Source of the DNA: Bolinopsis microptera
Taxonomy: Eukaryota > Ctenophora > Tentaculata > Lobata > Bolinopsidae
Direction of reading: 5' to 3'
Assembly: GCF_026151205.1 (NCBI RefSeq)
Contig: NC_087074.1
Coordinates: 4,588,001-4,652,000, forward strand
DNA: 64,000 nt
Shown here: piece after piece, positions 22,870 to 34,089 of the stretch
How positions within the stretch are numbered: the stretch's first letter is position 1
Layout of the letters: every line of letters begins with the position of its first letter
Translations under genes and position numbers: made by a program
The notes under the pieces: generated by a model
Told to the model about the DNA's origin: nothing
The model's database searches: none
Seen by the model: only the letters and a program-made list of their open reading frames with translations

Positions 22870-24900
22870 AATTTGGTTATATATTTTAAAAAGCGTATAT
22901 TATTGCCCACGTTTAAGGGGCCTGTAATAATTTAATTAATTATTAAGCTATTTGTAGAGTTAATAAAGTTAACAGTTAATGACTGATTTGGGGTGGAGAG
23001 CCGTAGATTTTGGAGGAGATGAGGGGGTGAAGTTGTTATTTGTTCTGAAATGCAGCCACAGAGTAGGTTCATTTTCAGTGTTTTCAAGGCGAACTATAGT
23101 AATCTATTGCAAGTTAGCAGCTTCAAAGAATAGGGGGTGGCGCCAGCCTTTCGCCCCAGCAACCTATATTTGATGCTTTTCGAAGTACAGACAAAGACCA
23201 CTTGATGAAACTTTAAGTGAATTTTTTTCATAGTGGTCCCCCCCCCCCCCCTTGTGCAAGTACTTCAAGGTATGCTGGGGGTTGGCTTAGTCATTTTCTT
23301 TTTGAAAGTATCTCAGGTTTTTGAGTGGGGGCATAAAGACCTTGACAGCCATAAAGCAGATTGGGTTTATTAAGGAGTCAAATAAATATTAAGGGCAACG
23401 TTGAGAGGGCATCCTTAACTATTTTGTCTTTGAGGCCATAAAACAACGGAAAGCCTTGGACCTCCGCTCAGTTTTGTTTGATTCACGAAGGGGGGGGGGT
23501 CAATCCTTCGCAATCTCGCCGATCTGTGGTTGCGAGAAGCATTATTGGATGCGCGCGCGCCGACCCAGTAGTGCCATCGCGCTACAACAACTCAAGTTTG
23601 TGGCAGTTCGTAGCAGTTTGTGGCAGTTTTTTTGCACTTTGCTTCCTCCTGTGTGAAGGACAGAAAAATTTTTAGGAAAGAAAAATTTTTATTTACCACA
23701 AAAAAATCAATACAGAATATTGTTATTCATAATAAATTCAAATTTTCAATTTTCAACCACATAATACAGTACGCCGCGCAAACAGCCCACACTTTTAATC
23801 GTTTTAGAACATTCGTAGGTGCTGCTTGTTTGGCGCCGCGCACAAGGATCTATTTAATTGTTATGCAAGTTATCTTACAGTTTATATGTAACATTTCGTA
23901 ATCACTGGAGCCCAAAATTTTCAGAAGCAAAATAATTGAAAAGATTATTTCTGTCGATTCACGCATCACAAGCTGTGAGCACTGCGATCCTAATAATATA
24001 ATAACTGAAAGATTCAAAAACCGCGCGCTAAATTTATAGGTGATTAAATTGAGTGCGCGCGGCTGTGAACAGCAGTACCGCTCAAAGCAGGAAGTACTAA
24101 GTCATTACGCAGTTCTTGCGTGAGGCGTAGACATTTTGTAGCACACGTTTTCATTCCAACAGTCAACTAATCAATTATGTGACTTGTAATTAGATAAAAG
24201 CACAAAGAATATAAATTTTAGTAATAATTGACGTAAACATATTTGTTTAAATACATCTATATTCTAGCGAGTTGCTAAAACTATTGTTTGTTATTATTGA
24301 TTATATATGTTTACACTAGCTTATATTATGATGGAGATATCCATTATATAATTGCTCCATTATTCAACACTGCTAATACAACAAATACCTACTCGCCCCA
24401 TCGATGAAGCGTCGCAAAACAAAGCTAAAGTTAAATATACCTTAGGACTTTGCTCGTTTTGGAAACTGTGAATGTCAATAAATAATTAAGTGTTTTCAAT
24501 TTGTATCGATGGGCCAAGCGCTTGCCACTCAAGGCCGAGACCCAAACGGCACTCCCGCTCCGCCACCGCAACAATGAAGTAATGTAAGCAGTAAGGCCAG
24601 GCCGTGACCAATAAGGAGAAACATAATAAATACGGTTGGTTTCATCCTTATGGGCAAAGAAGCGTTTTTGTAAATCTTTATTCCACTGGGAAGTTTTTAA
24701 TGAATTATTTAATATAATTGTATTAGATTTCAGTGCGGTAAACTGTTATACTGTTCACCACTTTTCTCTCTCTTTCGCGGACGCGCCGCGCGTTGGCATT
24801 TATATTTTAGCGGGTTTAAAGGATTTTATATGACTGTTATGTTTTTCCCTGTAATAAGTTCCGAACAGTTTTCGTCGTCCTTCTCCGATAGTTCACTCAA
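22870..24900. other. Unassigned interval with relic repeats
   Basis: No gene recognised. It contains a C-run near 23231, a G-run near 23489, and at 23500-23600 a diverged relative of the GCGC-rich 135-bp MITE family (GCGCGCGCCGACCCAGTAGTGCCATCGC in pieces). Confidence 0.4.
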
Positions 24901-24909
24901 GGGGGATTA

Positions 24910-25660
24910 TCTGAAGACACTGAATGCTCCAACGGGGTTGTTGAGCGTTATTTATGAATTTATGTGTATTATTCAAAATGTTTGAGAGACATTTCGTCTT
25001 GATAGGTCACCTGCGGGGTTGATAAAAATCTAAAGACAAAAAAAACTGCAGCTCCAACAGGGTTAGTTGAGCGTATTGTGTGGGTACAAGTTTATTTTTG
25101 GTAGATTTGTCCAGATAGGTCATCTGTGGCGATAATCTGAAGACAGCTGTAGCTTCCAACAGGGTGTTGAGCGTATTTGTGGGTACAATTTATTGTTTGA
25201 TAGATCTCCAGATAGGTCCCACTGCGGGTGATAACTGAAGACAACCTGTAGCTCCAACACCAGGGTTGTTGTGCGTATTTAATTTATTTGATGGATTCGT
25301 CCAGTTAGGTCACTGCTGCGGGTGATAATCCCGAAAGACAGCTATAACCCAAACGGGGTTGTTGACTTATTTTAATTATATAATGGATTCGTCCAGATAG
25401 GTTCACTGCGGGGTGATAACTTGAAACAGCTATAACTCAAACGGGGTTGTTGACTGTATTTTTAATGATTTTAATAATGGATTCCGTCCAGATAGGCACC
25501 TGCGGTGATAATCCTGGAAGACAGCTATAACTCAAACGGGGTTGTTGACTGTATTTTAATTATTAAATGGATTCGTCCAATAGGTCACTGCGGGTGATAA
25601 TCTGAACGACCAGCGTAGTCCCCCAGACGGGGTCTTCGAGCGTATTTTTGTGTAATTAAA
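24910..25660. repeat. Tandem repeat of ~90-110 bp, about eight units
   Basis: Each unit contains GTCCAGATAGGTCACTGCGG, GATAATCTGAAGACAGC, CCAACGGGGTTGTTGA and an AT-rich end. Units start near 24994, 25110, 25209, 25301, 25390, 25487 and 25577 after a partial first one. Units differ mainly by one-base insertions and deletions. Confidence 0.85.
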
Positions 25661-25854
25661 ACAGTGCAATCTTGAGAGAAAATTGGGGGCGTAATAGCAT
25701 GCTGGAAAGGAAAACCGGGGAAATGTTATTACTGTTCACACTTTTTCTCCTTCTCTTTCTCGTGACAGAATACTTCAACCGTGTTTACCTTTTCTATCAA
25801 TGACAAGCAAAGAAGATAACCCGATTGGACTTGGAGGAGTGTATACATTGCAGC

Positions 25855-26031
25855 ATGGCAAGCACACTACCGTCCCCAATCGGTAAGTATTTTTATATTG
25901 TTTAGTTATTAGGTATTATTTTGGAATTGGGTTTAAATTTGGTGGTAAAGTTATTCTATTATGTAATAAAGTATTTTGTTTTTACAGGTTTTGAACCTAA
26001 CGACAAATACGGGTTTTATTGGTCAAACTAA
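25855..26031 (+). CDS. Possible two-exon mini-gene (23 codons), speculative
   Basis: An ATG at 25855 opens a 28-nt exon ending at a strong donor (CG|GTAAGT, intron from 25883). A polypyrimidine-type acceptor (TTTTTACAG) ends at 25987. Joining the exons keeps frame through AACCTAACGACAAATACGGG to a TAA at 26029. The 105-nt intron is AT-rich, as animal short introns often are. The product matches nothing I recognise. It could be the first exons of a host gene or a transposon truncated by the motif-rich element that starts just downstream. Confidence 0.25.
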
Positions 26032-26044
26032 AGGTCTCTAACAT

Positions 26045-26830
26045 AAACCGCCCCTAAATGTCACCCACCCCTAAAACGGGGCCCCGCCACTCTTGATTGA
26101 TTTGATCCCATCTTTCTTAGAAGTATCTTACCTATTCATTTGGAACTCCTAAAACAAAAAAAATTATCATTCAGAAAAACCCGCCCACATCCTGAAATTG
26201 AATCTAAATGATGCCATATGGGCATTTTTTTTCACTTTTGTACGAATTTTTTTTACTTTTGAAAAAAAACGCACAATTTTATAACTCTGAATTCATTAAT
26301 ATTAACTCCGGTGTTTTGGTCTAGGATAGTGATATTTACATATTTTAGCAACCTATGTACATATGACTTGGAGATATGGAAAGTTTATACATTACCAATA
26401 TACTACCCTCCCCTATAAATGTCACCTTGGGCCCCGCCCCCTAGAATGTAATTTTATCAGATTCTGGCATTTGAGACACAAGCTCCATACAAATGAAGGT
26501 ACCAGCCTATTAAACAATCATATTTAGCATCTAATGGTAATAGAGGAAAGCTTTGGCAGCTCAAAGAATTATTTTATTTTTATTAATCGCAATAAATCAT
26601 CCCCTAAAATTTCTACTTAGCCCCCCTTAAAATGTCAGTTTAAAACCTGAGCAAATTACTCAAAGGCTTTGTCCAAGGATGCAATGCATACTCACATTTC
26701 CGTTTAATAGTTTGATGTTAATAATGAACAAGTCCCAAAACAAGAGCTATTATCGCACAATCATCGAACAAAATACAAATTGACATTTAGGGGAAGAAAA
26801 AAGACATTTTAGAGGGGGCATATCAATAGG
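26045..26830. mobile_element. Motif-iterating element built on CCCCTAAAATGTCA
   Basis: The word CCCCTAAA(A)TGTCA or close variants appears at about 26048, 26068, 26404, 26596 and 26622 on the plus strand, and inverted at about 26776 and 26799. The two ends are therefore inverted relative to one another. No open frame or transposase. Exact termini and target duplication were not resolved. Confidence 0.5.
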
Positions 26831-26959
26831 TTTAACCATAAACTAGTAGTACCAAAAACCGCAGTTTTTGACATTCATTTTATGCTAAAGAAGCAGTCAA
26901 ATCTAGTCTATAGAGAAGGTCAGATCGATTACTCCTACTGGGTTGCTTAGTTAACTACA

Positions 26960-27268
26960 GGTCACTATCACCTCTCGCTCCTTCATCCCTATAACTAGCA
27001 GACATGACACACAACACCCCGAAGAAGTAAAAAGATATCTAAGCAGCTACAAATTTGCTTTGATGACAGGTACACTTATGATTTCCTTTCGAGAACATCT
27101 CCGGATGCCATGAAAAAATGCAGATGGTTTTGTGACCACCCGTCAGCAGTGGTGCATCACGAACAAGCTAGTATGACTGTGATACGAAATAAAACGGAGG
27201 CCATAATCTTTGAAAAACTAGCCGCTTATACTGAAGAACAGAAACCTGCAAGAATTATGTATTAACTA
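26960..27268 (+). pseudogene. Duplicate of LINE segment 21040-21345
   Basis: Clear match to the decayed LINE (AGCAGACATGACA...CAACACCCC; GAAGAAGTAAAAAGATATCT; CCATGAAAAAATGCAGATGG). The two copies differ mostly by single-base gains and losses. Confidence 0.78.
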
Positions 27269-27399
27269 GTGACCCGGCCTTCGGTCCCGGGATTTCACTG
27301 CCGCAGGTTAAAAAGGTAGGAGCATTTTACCCGTTGAGTCAGAACCCGCCATAGGTGACAATTCTATTCGAGTGCCCTCACGTATCCAAGGGTACTTAA

Positions 27400-27970
27400 A
27401 CAATAAGTAATAGTATCTGAAACAATAATCATAGAAAATAGGATGGAGAAATTGTTCTCTAAAGTTTGGAATTCAGAAGCAGTGCCTGACGACTGGTTGA
27501 AAGGCATTGTGATAATTGTACCAAAGAAAGGTGATACCTCTCATTGCTCCAATAATAGGGGGATCACTCTAAGATCTACAGCATCTAAACTGTATCAAAT
27601 CATCATATTACAACGCATGAGTGACGGTTTAGAAAGTTTGCTACGAGACAATCAGTGTGGGTTTAGAAAGAACAGATCATGCATTGATCAGATTTATTCA
27701 CTCCGCACTATTATACATAACTGTATTGAATATAATCTCCCCCTGTATGTAAATTTTGTGGACTTCAAGGCAGCTTTTCATTCCATCGACAGGAATTATA
27801 TTTGGAAAGCTTTCAGTCATTATGGCCTGCCATGTAAATACATTCGAATAATACAGGCATTCTTTAATGGAACTGTTAGTGCTGTTAGACACAATGGTGA
27901 ACTATCAGAATGGTTTGAAGTAAGTTCAGGCAGTGGCCAAGGAGACATTCAGGGTCCCCCACTTTTTAAG
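27400..27970 (+). pseudogene. RTE-like reverse transcriptase, 5' part (interrupted)
   Basis: Reverse transcriptase of a non-LTR retrotransposon, which would copy element RNA at a nicked target. The frame is open from about 27400 and the first ATG is at 27443. Visible blocks are PDDWLKGIVIIVPKKGD, NNRGITLRSTASKLYQ, NQCGFRKNRSCIDQI, then VNFVDFKAAFHSID (first catalytic Asp in the DFK block) and a degraded SGSGQGDIQGPPLF. The endonuclease domain is missing, so the copy is 5'-truncated. Coding stops where a foreign sequence begins near 27970; the remaining half lies at 29809-30717. Phrasing is closest to the RTE group; that clade call is moderate. Confidence 0.75.
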
Positions 27971-28364
27971 TATCAATTATATTGATGCTACATTGTTATT
28001 GAATATGAAATAATTTTCAACCGTATTAATTTATTAACTTATTGTAAATAGCAAGTTTGACAAAGGGATTACGTTTATTTTACCCGGAGTTCGTTTAAGT
28101 TTAGTATTGTAAATAGTTAATTTGACGAAGGGAATACGTCTATTTTACCCTGAGTTATGTTTTAGTTCAATCTTGACACAATTTTAAAATTACAATTTAA
28201 TTATTTTATATATATGTATTGTCCATAACTAGGGTGGCCTGCTAACAGAACCATGATCTGCCTTGATTCATCCTTCAGCACAGAGTAAAGCTCCTTTTTT
28301 TATACATTATGATTACAGAGGATCTGATATTTAGATATATATTGCTGTGCTGTAAAAATTGACT

Positions 28365-28396
<32 letters not shown>

Positions 28397-29805
28397 TGTC
28401 TGCCTCAATGTGGCTGCTGAGAGAACAGAAAGCAACAAAGTGGTGTCCCCAGTGGCAAATAGTCAGGCGTCCAGGAATTTAACACCTAGTCAAAATTTGT
28501 TGATAACCGGTAAAATAAGATTCTTGTGCAAAAAATATTCACATTAATTCAAAATTAAATTAAAATTAATCGCTCTCAGGGCTCACGCGATGTTACATTA
28601 CTTTATAGACTCGAAGTTCGAATCGAGCGCATTCCTAGATTCCATGACTATTTCTTACCTATAAGATTGCTTGACTATTTTTTGCGCATTCAGACACCAA
28701 AAAACGCGCAGAAAACGCGCGCTATCCATTCCTGCTTCCTCAACTTCCCGGAATAAGAAAAAAATAGTCATGTAAAATAGTCATGTGAAATAGTCATGCA
28801 AAATTTCAGCTCTGATACGCTAAAATATCAAGTTAATCTTAAACAATCGACAATCTATGAATCCTCCCAATCCTCCCAGCCATATTAACTGGTGGACGGT
28901 GTAAATATAGAGCGGTATTTTAAAATTTAGCATTCAAAATTTTATGGATTCAAGTTGGCTCCTTTAGTTTCACATCCGAGACCGATTTCCACGATCAATT
29001 TAATATTGTAGCTACAAGTCAACAACAGTGTAAGTGGGAAGGAAGTGAATCTAGCCATTGCTACTATATCAGGGGAACTCGTGTGTTCTAGGCTTAAGCA
29101 AGCTTCACATCCTAGATCATCTAGAGTACAGTGCAAGTGTGAAACAGTACTTTAAAATTGTATTTTTGATTTGCTCGCTTCCGCATTTCAATAATACTCA
29201 CAATTTGGTTTTAGAGTTGTATACTTTCCCTAAGATTAATTGTAGTCTAGTCAATTACTATGTCAAACTACTACTACTACCAGTACTACTACTACTATGT
29301 CGAAACTAAGTCCGATCTACGCCAGATAACCTCCTCCATTATACATCCTTCTCCCGCTTTAAATCCGAAGTTTGCCATCGTATATTGTCAAAGATTATAT
29401 ATAACCTGGCAGAAGCAAGCTTCAGATCCAAAGACAGTTCAAAAGTATCAACACAGGATCGAAACCACTTCTAAAGTAGCGAATCGTCCAATGTGCTGGA
29501 GATAGTTAGGCTTTAGAGCTCTATCTAGTGGGCAAGTTTGGGGGCCTATATAGTGCGTTTAAAAAATATTTCCTTGCGTTTCAAATAAATCAAAGAATTC
29601 TCAGAAATTTTTTATTTAATTTCAAAATTTACAATTGCATATTCATCCGGTAATTATTCTAATGGATACGCTAAGCATTTCAAACTAATCTTGACCTCGG
29701 AGAAGAGCTGACCAGTGACCAGTCGGCCGCGGAGCGGCCGAAAAATATATAGCCTTTTTTTCTTCCCAAACTGGATTCCTAGTCATATTTAAAATTTATT
29801 CCACT
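27971..29805. mobile_element. ~1.8-kb insertion splitting the RTE-like polymerase
   Basis: It separates the GDIQGPPLF block from the SHGAVLQ and YADD blocks, which are normally a few dozen codons apart. The insertion begins with the ~370-bp dispersed repeat (27990-28362), then a (TTTA)n microsatellite (28364-28395), then unassigned sequence with a (TAC)n tract near 29265. Ends and target duplication were not resolved, and it may be several nested insertions. Confidence 0.6.
27990..28362 (+). repeat. ~370-bp dispersed repeat, direct copy
   Basis: Matches 17325-17690 in inverse orientation. It contains two related halves around GACAAAGGGATTACGT and GACGAAGGGAATACGT. Ends at TTGCTGTGCTGTAAAAATT. 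Confidence 0.75.
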
Positions 29806-29808
29806 GGG

Positions 29809-30717
29809 GTGGTGTCCCACGGAGCGGTTCTTCAAAGATCTATCAGTCCGCTTGTTGATGATATCACTGTGTTAGATGCAGATTATGCAGATGACATGGC
29901 TGTACTGGATAACAGCAAGGAAGGTCTTCAAGAAACAACTGACCTTTTGTGTATGTATGGTGCCCAGGGAGGTCTTAGAATCAATGGTAAAAAGACTGAG
30001 GCCATGGTCATTGGTAAAGCAACCTCTCAACGGCCATACACGAAAGAAGCCACAGTGAACATCACTGTTGAAGACACACCAGTGCAGCAAGTTAGTGACT
30101 TTACGTACTTAGGTACAATTATTTCCAGCGACGGTACTATCGACCGTGAGCTGTCAGCTAGGATTCAGAAAGCTTCCGGAGCCTTCAATCAACTGAGTAA
30201 TAAATGGAAAAACAGCAACATCCAGTCTTATCCAAAGATCAGGATTTATAAGGCAGCGGTTTTGACAATATTGTTATATGGTAGTGAGGTTTGGAACACA
30301 ACCAAAAAGCAGCTACATCGCTTTGAGGTGTTCCATCAGCGTTGCTTGAGGAGAATACTTAGGATAAGATGGCTCGATCGGGTTAGAAACACTGAAGTGC
30401 TGGAGCGTGCAAAGATAAATCCAGTAGAGACGTACATAGGAGCAAACCGCCTGCGTTGGTTTGGCCATGTCACCAGAATGCCAGACACTAGGCTTCCTAA
30501 GTACCTGCTTAACTGGACCCCTGCCCATGGGAGAAGATCTAGGGGCTGTCCAAGAAAGAACTGGAGGAAATGTTTGCTGGAAGATGCTGCAGCGTTTACA
30601 GGAAACACTGACATAGACCTAGAAGGAGCGAGCGAGATGGCTAGTGACCGCAAACTTTGGAGGGAGATGATACGTCACAAACGGGAGTTCATTGGTGCAG
30701 GCCACTCGAATGATTGA
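29809..30717 (+). pseudogene. RTE-like reverse transcriptase, 3' part
   Basis: About 300 codons to a TGA, beginning without an ATG. Shows SHGAVLQRSIS, DADYADDMAVL (the two catalytic Asp residues of the YADD box), FTYLGTIISSDGTIDRELSARI, LLYGSEVW, then the C-terminal RWFGHVTRMPDTRLPKYLL and GRRSRGCPRKNW basic segment typical of RTE-type proteins. Intact here, so the polymerase was recently whole before the 1.8-kb insertion. It continues the copy at 27400-27970. Confidence 0.78.
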
Positions 30718-30769
30718 GGAGACCTAATCAAGTACAAGTAAGTTAAAAATATATAGATCTGGAATCTGT

Positions 30770-31390
30770 TCACCATTGAGATGAAACGAATGGTAATACC
30801 AGTCCCAAGATTTGTCCATGCAGCTCTATTGACTGCAGCACCTTGCTTGACCCAACAACAATAATCTGTGTCTTGCTATCATTAAGCTGAAGGAAGAACC
30901 TGTTCATCCATCTCTTTATAAAAGTAAAACACTGTTCAACCTGTGTGGAGAGGACTTTGTACTGCTCAACTGCTTTAAAGGACTTAATGATTTGGTGGTC
31001 ATCGGTATGGCCAAATATTTTAAATCCAAGTGCTTGGACTGTTTTATAGATAGATCGGATGTAAAGATTGAAAAGCACAGGGCCTAACACAGATCCTTGT
31101 GGGACACCGAATTTAATAGTAATTTGGACTAAGATACAGTACCTGTGAAATCAATTTCTTTTTCCAGAATACCAAGAAGAATACCATGATCAACAGTGTC
31201 GAAGGCTGCTGACAGGTCCAGTAGCATTGAGAAAAGACAATTTTTTTGTCTTTTCTCAAAAATTGTCTTTTCTCAAAAAAAATTGTCTTTTCTCAGTAGC
31301 ATTACAACAGATGCAGATTTTTCATCGGAGGCAATCAAAATATCGTTAACTATCTTTATGAGAAGCGTCTCAGTGCTATGATTTTTCTTA
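30770..31390 (-). pseudogene. CR1/L2-like reverse-transcriptase fragment
   Basis: The minus-strand frame reads FGVPQGSVLGPVLFNLYIRS, then FGHTDDHQII, where the usual YADD box is HTDD, then LNDSKTQIIVVG. Farther upstream on the minus strand it covers the LSAAFDTVDHG and HSTETLLIKIVND regions up to about 31390, interrupted by a 66-bp insertion at 31229-31294. A 5'-chimeric tail shared with 13165-13275 follows to about 31500. Non-functional. Confidence 0.8.
31229..31294. mobile_element. 66-bp palindromic mini-insertion with 9-bp duplication
   Basis: Flanked by AGTAGCATT direct repeats (31220-31228 and 31295-31303). The uninterrupted form of the target is seen at about 13070 (CCAGTAGCATTACAACAG). 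The insertion starts GAGAAAAGACAATTTTT and ends with its complement. Inside, the unit AATTGTCTTTTCTCAAAA is repeated. Confidence 0.75.
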
Positions 31391-31504
31391 ATATCTACCT
31401 AAGAGAAAAATACCTATCTAAATTAAATTCTATCTGTAATACACTAAATATTAGGTTAAATACATAGGTGGTGGAGTCAGCACACATTAACCAAAATCAA
31501 ATTT

Positions 31505-32265
31505 TTTAATAGTGAAACAAATTTTTTTTTAGTGAAACAAATTTAAAATTTTATCCTTTATTTTACAATCATAATATAATAATATTTATAAGCCTCCGTT
31601 TTGAAAGTTTTAAATTTTAATACATTCACATTTCTATTTAAAATTCAATTTTATGTACAAGTCAATAACTGGCCGCCAAAGCCGCGCATTCTTGAAAACA
31701 GGATTAACTTGATTATAGTTATACGACTATGTAAATTTAAAACTATCCGTGGTTTTTTCTTTTAAATAAATAAATAATAATTTTACCTAAGTCCAAAGCC
31801 AGCTTTGAAAAATTTACTATTAAATCATAATATATCGTCAACTTTAAATATTTACAATGCAACAATTCATTAATCTGTAAACACGCGTACTCCAGCCCCT
31901 AAACGCATAAATTGTTATGCGGCGCGGCTCAAGCCGCGCACGCACGTATTATTTTATACTGTTTGCTTTCTAATAAATATCGTGCCAATGTGTACGTCTA
32001 AATTGTAAACGTTCATGTTTTGTGTAAAGTGAATCCAATTGGGACTAGTGACAAGGATAAGGACCCAAGTGCCTGTACGGCTTTTTCGGACCCCTGTGGA
32101 CCACTACTCTTGAAATCACTCTACAACATTGAACATCTATATCTACTACGTCATTTGGCAATTATTGTCATTAATCTAACTTTCTAATTAATTGCCGAGG
32201 GGAAGAGTAAACGCTTCACATTAAAATTCAATATACAAAATTCAAAACCATCAATACGGTATTAA
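31505..32265. other. Unassigned AT-rich interval
   Basis: No gene or clear repeat recognised beyond a short GC-rich palindromic spot near 31920 (GCGCGGCTCAAGCCGCGC). Confidence 0.4.
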
Positions 32266-34080
32266 ATATTAATTAATTAATTAAAATTGAAATTTAAAAA
32301 CACCACTATTAAGCGTACACTTTTACTCAGCAGTGTCACTACAACTAGTTTACAAAAATACTTTTAAAACTATATATCAAAAGCAAAATAAAGTTCTATG
32401 TATAAATTCGTTCATAAAACTTCCAAAAAGCTAATATAATTTAGATAAGTCAAAGAGAGGGTTAAAATTATTAATAAAACATTTTTGCTACCTCAGTGTC
32501 AGATAAAGTAAACAAATAAGTCTTCAGTGCGGACTTAAACGCCTCAACAGAATAACATTGTTTAACTGAGTCTGGTAGTGCATTAAAAACTCGTGGACCA
32601 ACCACACTAAAACTACGATCACCAAAACCCTTGGTTGAACGATAAGGGACTATGAGCCTAACAGTGTGTCCATGGTGAGCATACTTAAACATATCTTGAA
32701 GGTACAGTGGCGCTATTCCATTAATAGCCTTAAAAGATAGGAGACATATTTTAAAAATCACTCTTTTAGGTATATTAAGCCAGTGCAATTTATCAAGATC
32801 GTCGCCTAGGTGATCAAATTTATATTTTCCAGTTACTGCTTTTGCACAGGCATTTTGAATAAGCTGTAGTTGATGTATGAGGTACTTGGAGATGCCGTAA
32901 AACATGGCGTTACAGTAGTCCAAACAAGAAACAACGAGGCTATTAACAATTGTCTTAAGCTGTTTTGTAGTCAGCAGAAACCGTATCTTAGTGAGGTTGC
33001 GTAGTGTTAGGAAACATTTCTTCTTCAACTCAACAACATGGTTGCTCATAGTAAGCCCAGAGTCCATATGTATCCCAAGATTCTTAACTGTGCTCACAAA
33101 TCGAATAGTTGTGTCACTCCCAAAATTCACTCCCTTTATATTGATCTCTCGTAGGACGGACATAGGACCAAAAACGATAATATCTGTGTTTTACTGTCAT
33201 TCATTGCTAGAAAGTATTTTTTCATCCAAGCTCTAATAGATGCAAAGCATCCCCTGAGCTTAGAGAGTAACGTTTCGCCCTGGTTGATGGGTTTAAATCT
33301 CTTTAAGATCTGGTGGTCATCTGCATACCCATAAATTGTGAAGTCCATTCCTTGTACAAATCTATAGATGGATCTGATATAAAGGTTAAACAGAACAGGT
33401 CCCAGAACTGAGCCCTGAGGAACACCAAACTTAATAACTATTTCTTCAGAGAGAGTAGAACCAAGTCGAATTCTCTGAGCATGACCTTTTAGAAAGCTAG
33501 TAAACCATTTTAACACAGTGCCCCTTAGTCCTATCTCCTTCATGAGAATGTTCAGTAAGACATCATGGTCTACAGTATCAAACGCCGCCGATAGGTCAAG
33601 CATCATGACAACTGTAGCACTCTTTTCATCTGATGCAACTAGAAGATCATTCCATATTCTGATCAATAATGTTTCTGTGCTGAAGGTCTTCTTGTATGCA
33701 GACTGTTCTGGGCAGTGGAGATTATGCTTATCTAAGTGATCGTTTAGGCGCTTTAACACCACTCTCTCGATTAGCTTCCCAAGGAAAGTGAGGTTTGAGA
33801 CAGGGCGAAAGTTTTTCAAGACATTAGGATCAAGAGAGTTACTTTTCAGGAGGGGAACAATATCAGCAAGTTTGACTCCGTCCATTGAACCTTGAGATAA
33901 GGATGCATTAACAATCTGTAGAAGTAATGGTAGCAGAATGCTGATGTTCTCTTTAAGCAGTGTAGTAGGTAAGATGTCAGAAGGTGAACATTTGATACCA
34001 AACTCGTCAATGATTTCCTTTAGCTCATCTAATGTGACAGGTTCAAAGGTAGACCAGTGGACAATATTATGGACAAATCT
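32266..34080 (-). mobile_element. 5'-truncated CR1/L2-like LINE copy
   Basis: Spans the polymerase pseudogene below plus about 200 bp of 3' untranslated sequence, ending in a (TTAA)n-type short repeat at 32266-32283, as is usual for CR1/L2 3' ends. The 5' side stops abruptly near 34080 in the middle of the thumb-ward N-terminal RT region. No endonuclease or ORF1 remains. Confidence 0.75.
32471..34080 (-). pseudogene. CR1/L2-like reverse transcriptase with one frameshift
   Basis: The polymerase would reverse-transcribe LINE RNA at a target nick. From the 5' side: VTLDELKEIIDEFG, FRPVSNLTFLGKLIERVV, DLSAAFDTVDHDVLL (first catalytic Asp), FGVPQGSVLGPVLFNLYIRS and YGYADDHQIL (catalytic YADD). 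The C-terminal domain then carries CLDYCNAMFYG, LHWLNIPKR and FNALPDSVK. The first frame is open from about 34080 to 33136 (first ATG 33885) and the second from 33163 to 32471. They are joined by a single-base loss near 33172 in a TATTATCG stretch just after the DSKTQI block. Otherwise well preserved, so a relatively young dead copy. Confidence 0.85.
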
Positions 34081-34089
34081 ATAGATCTA

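Noticed and set aside
23456-23901. Open frames of 65-93 codons in the GCGC-rich zone
   Set aside because: They overlap each other in different frames and cross a diverged MITE; no recognisable domain.
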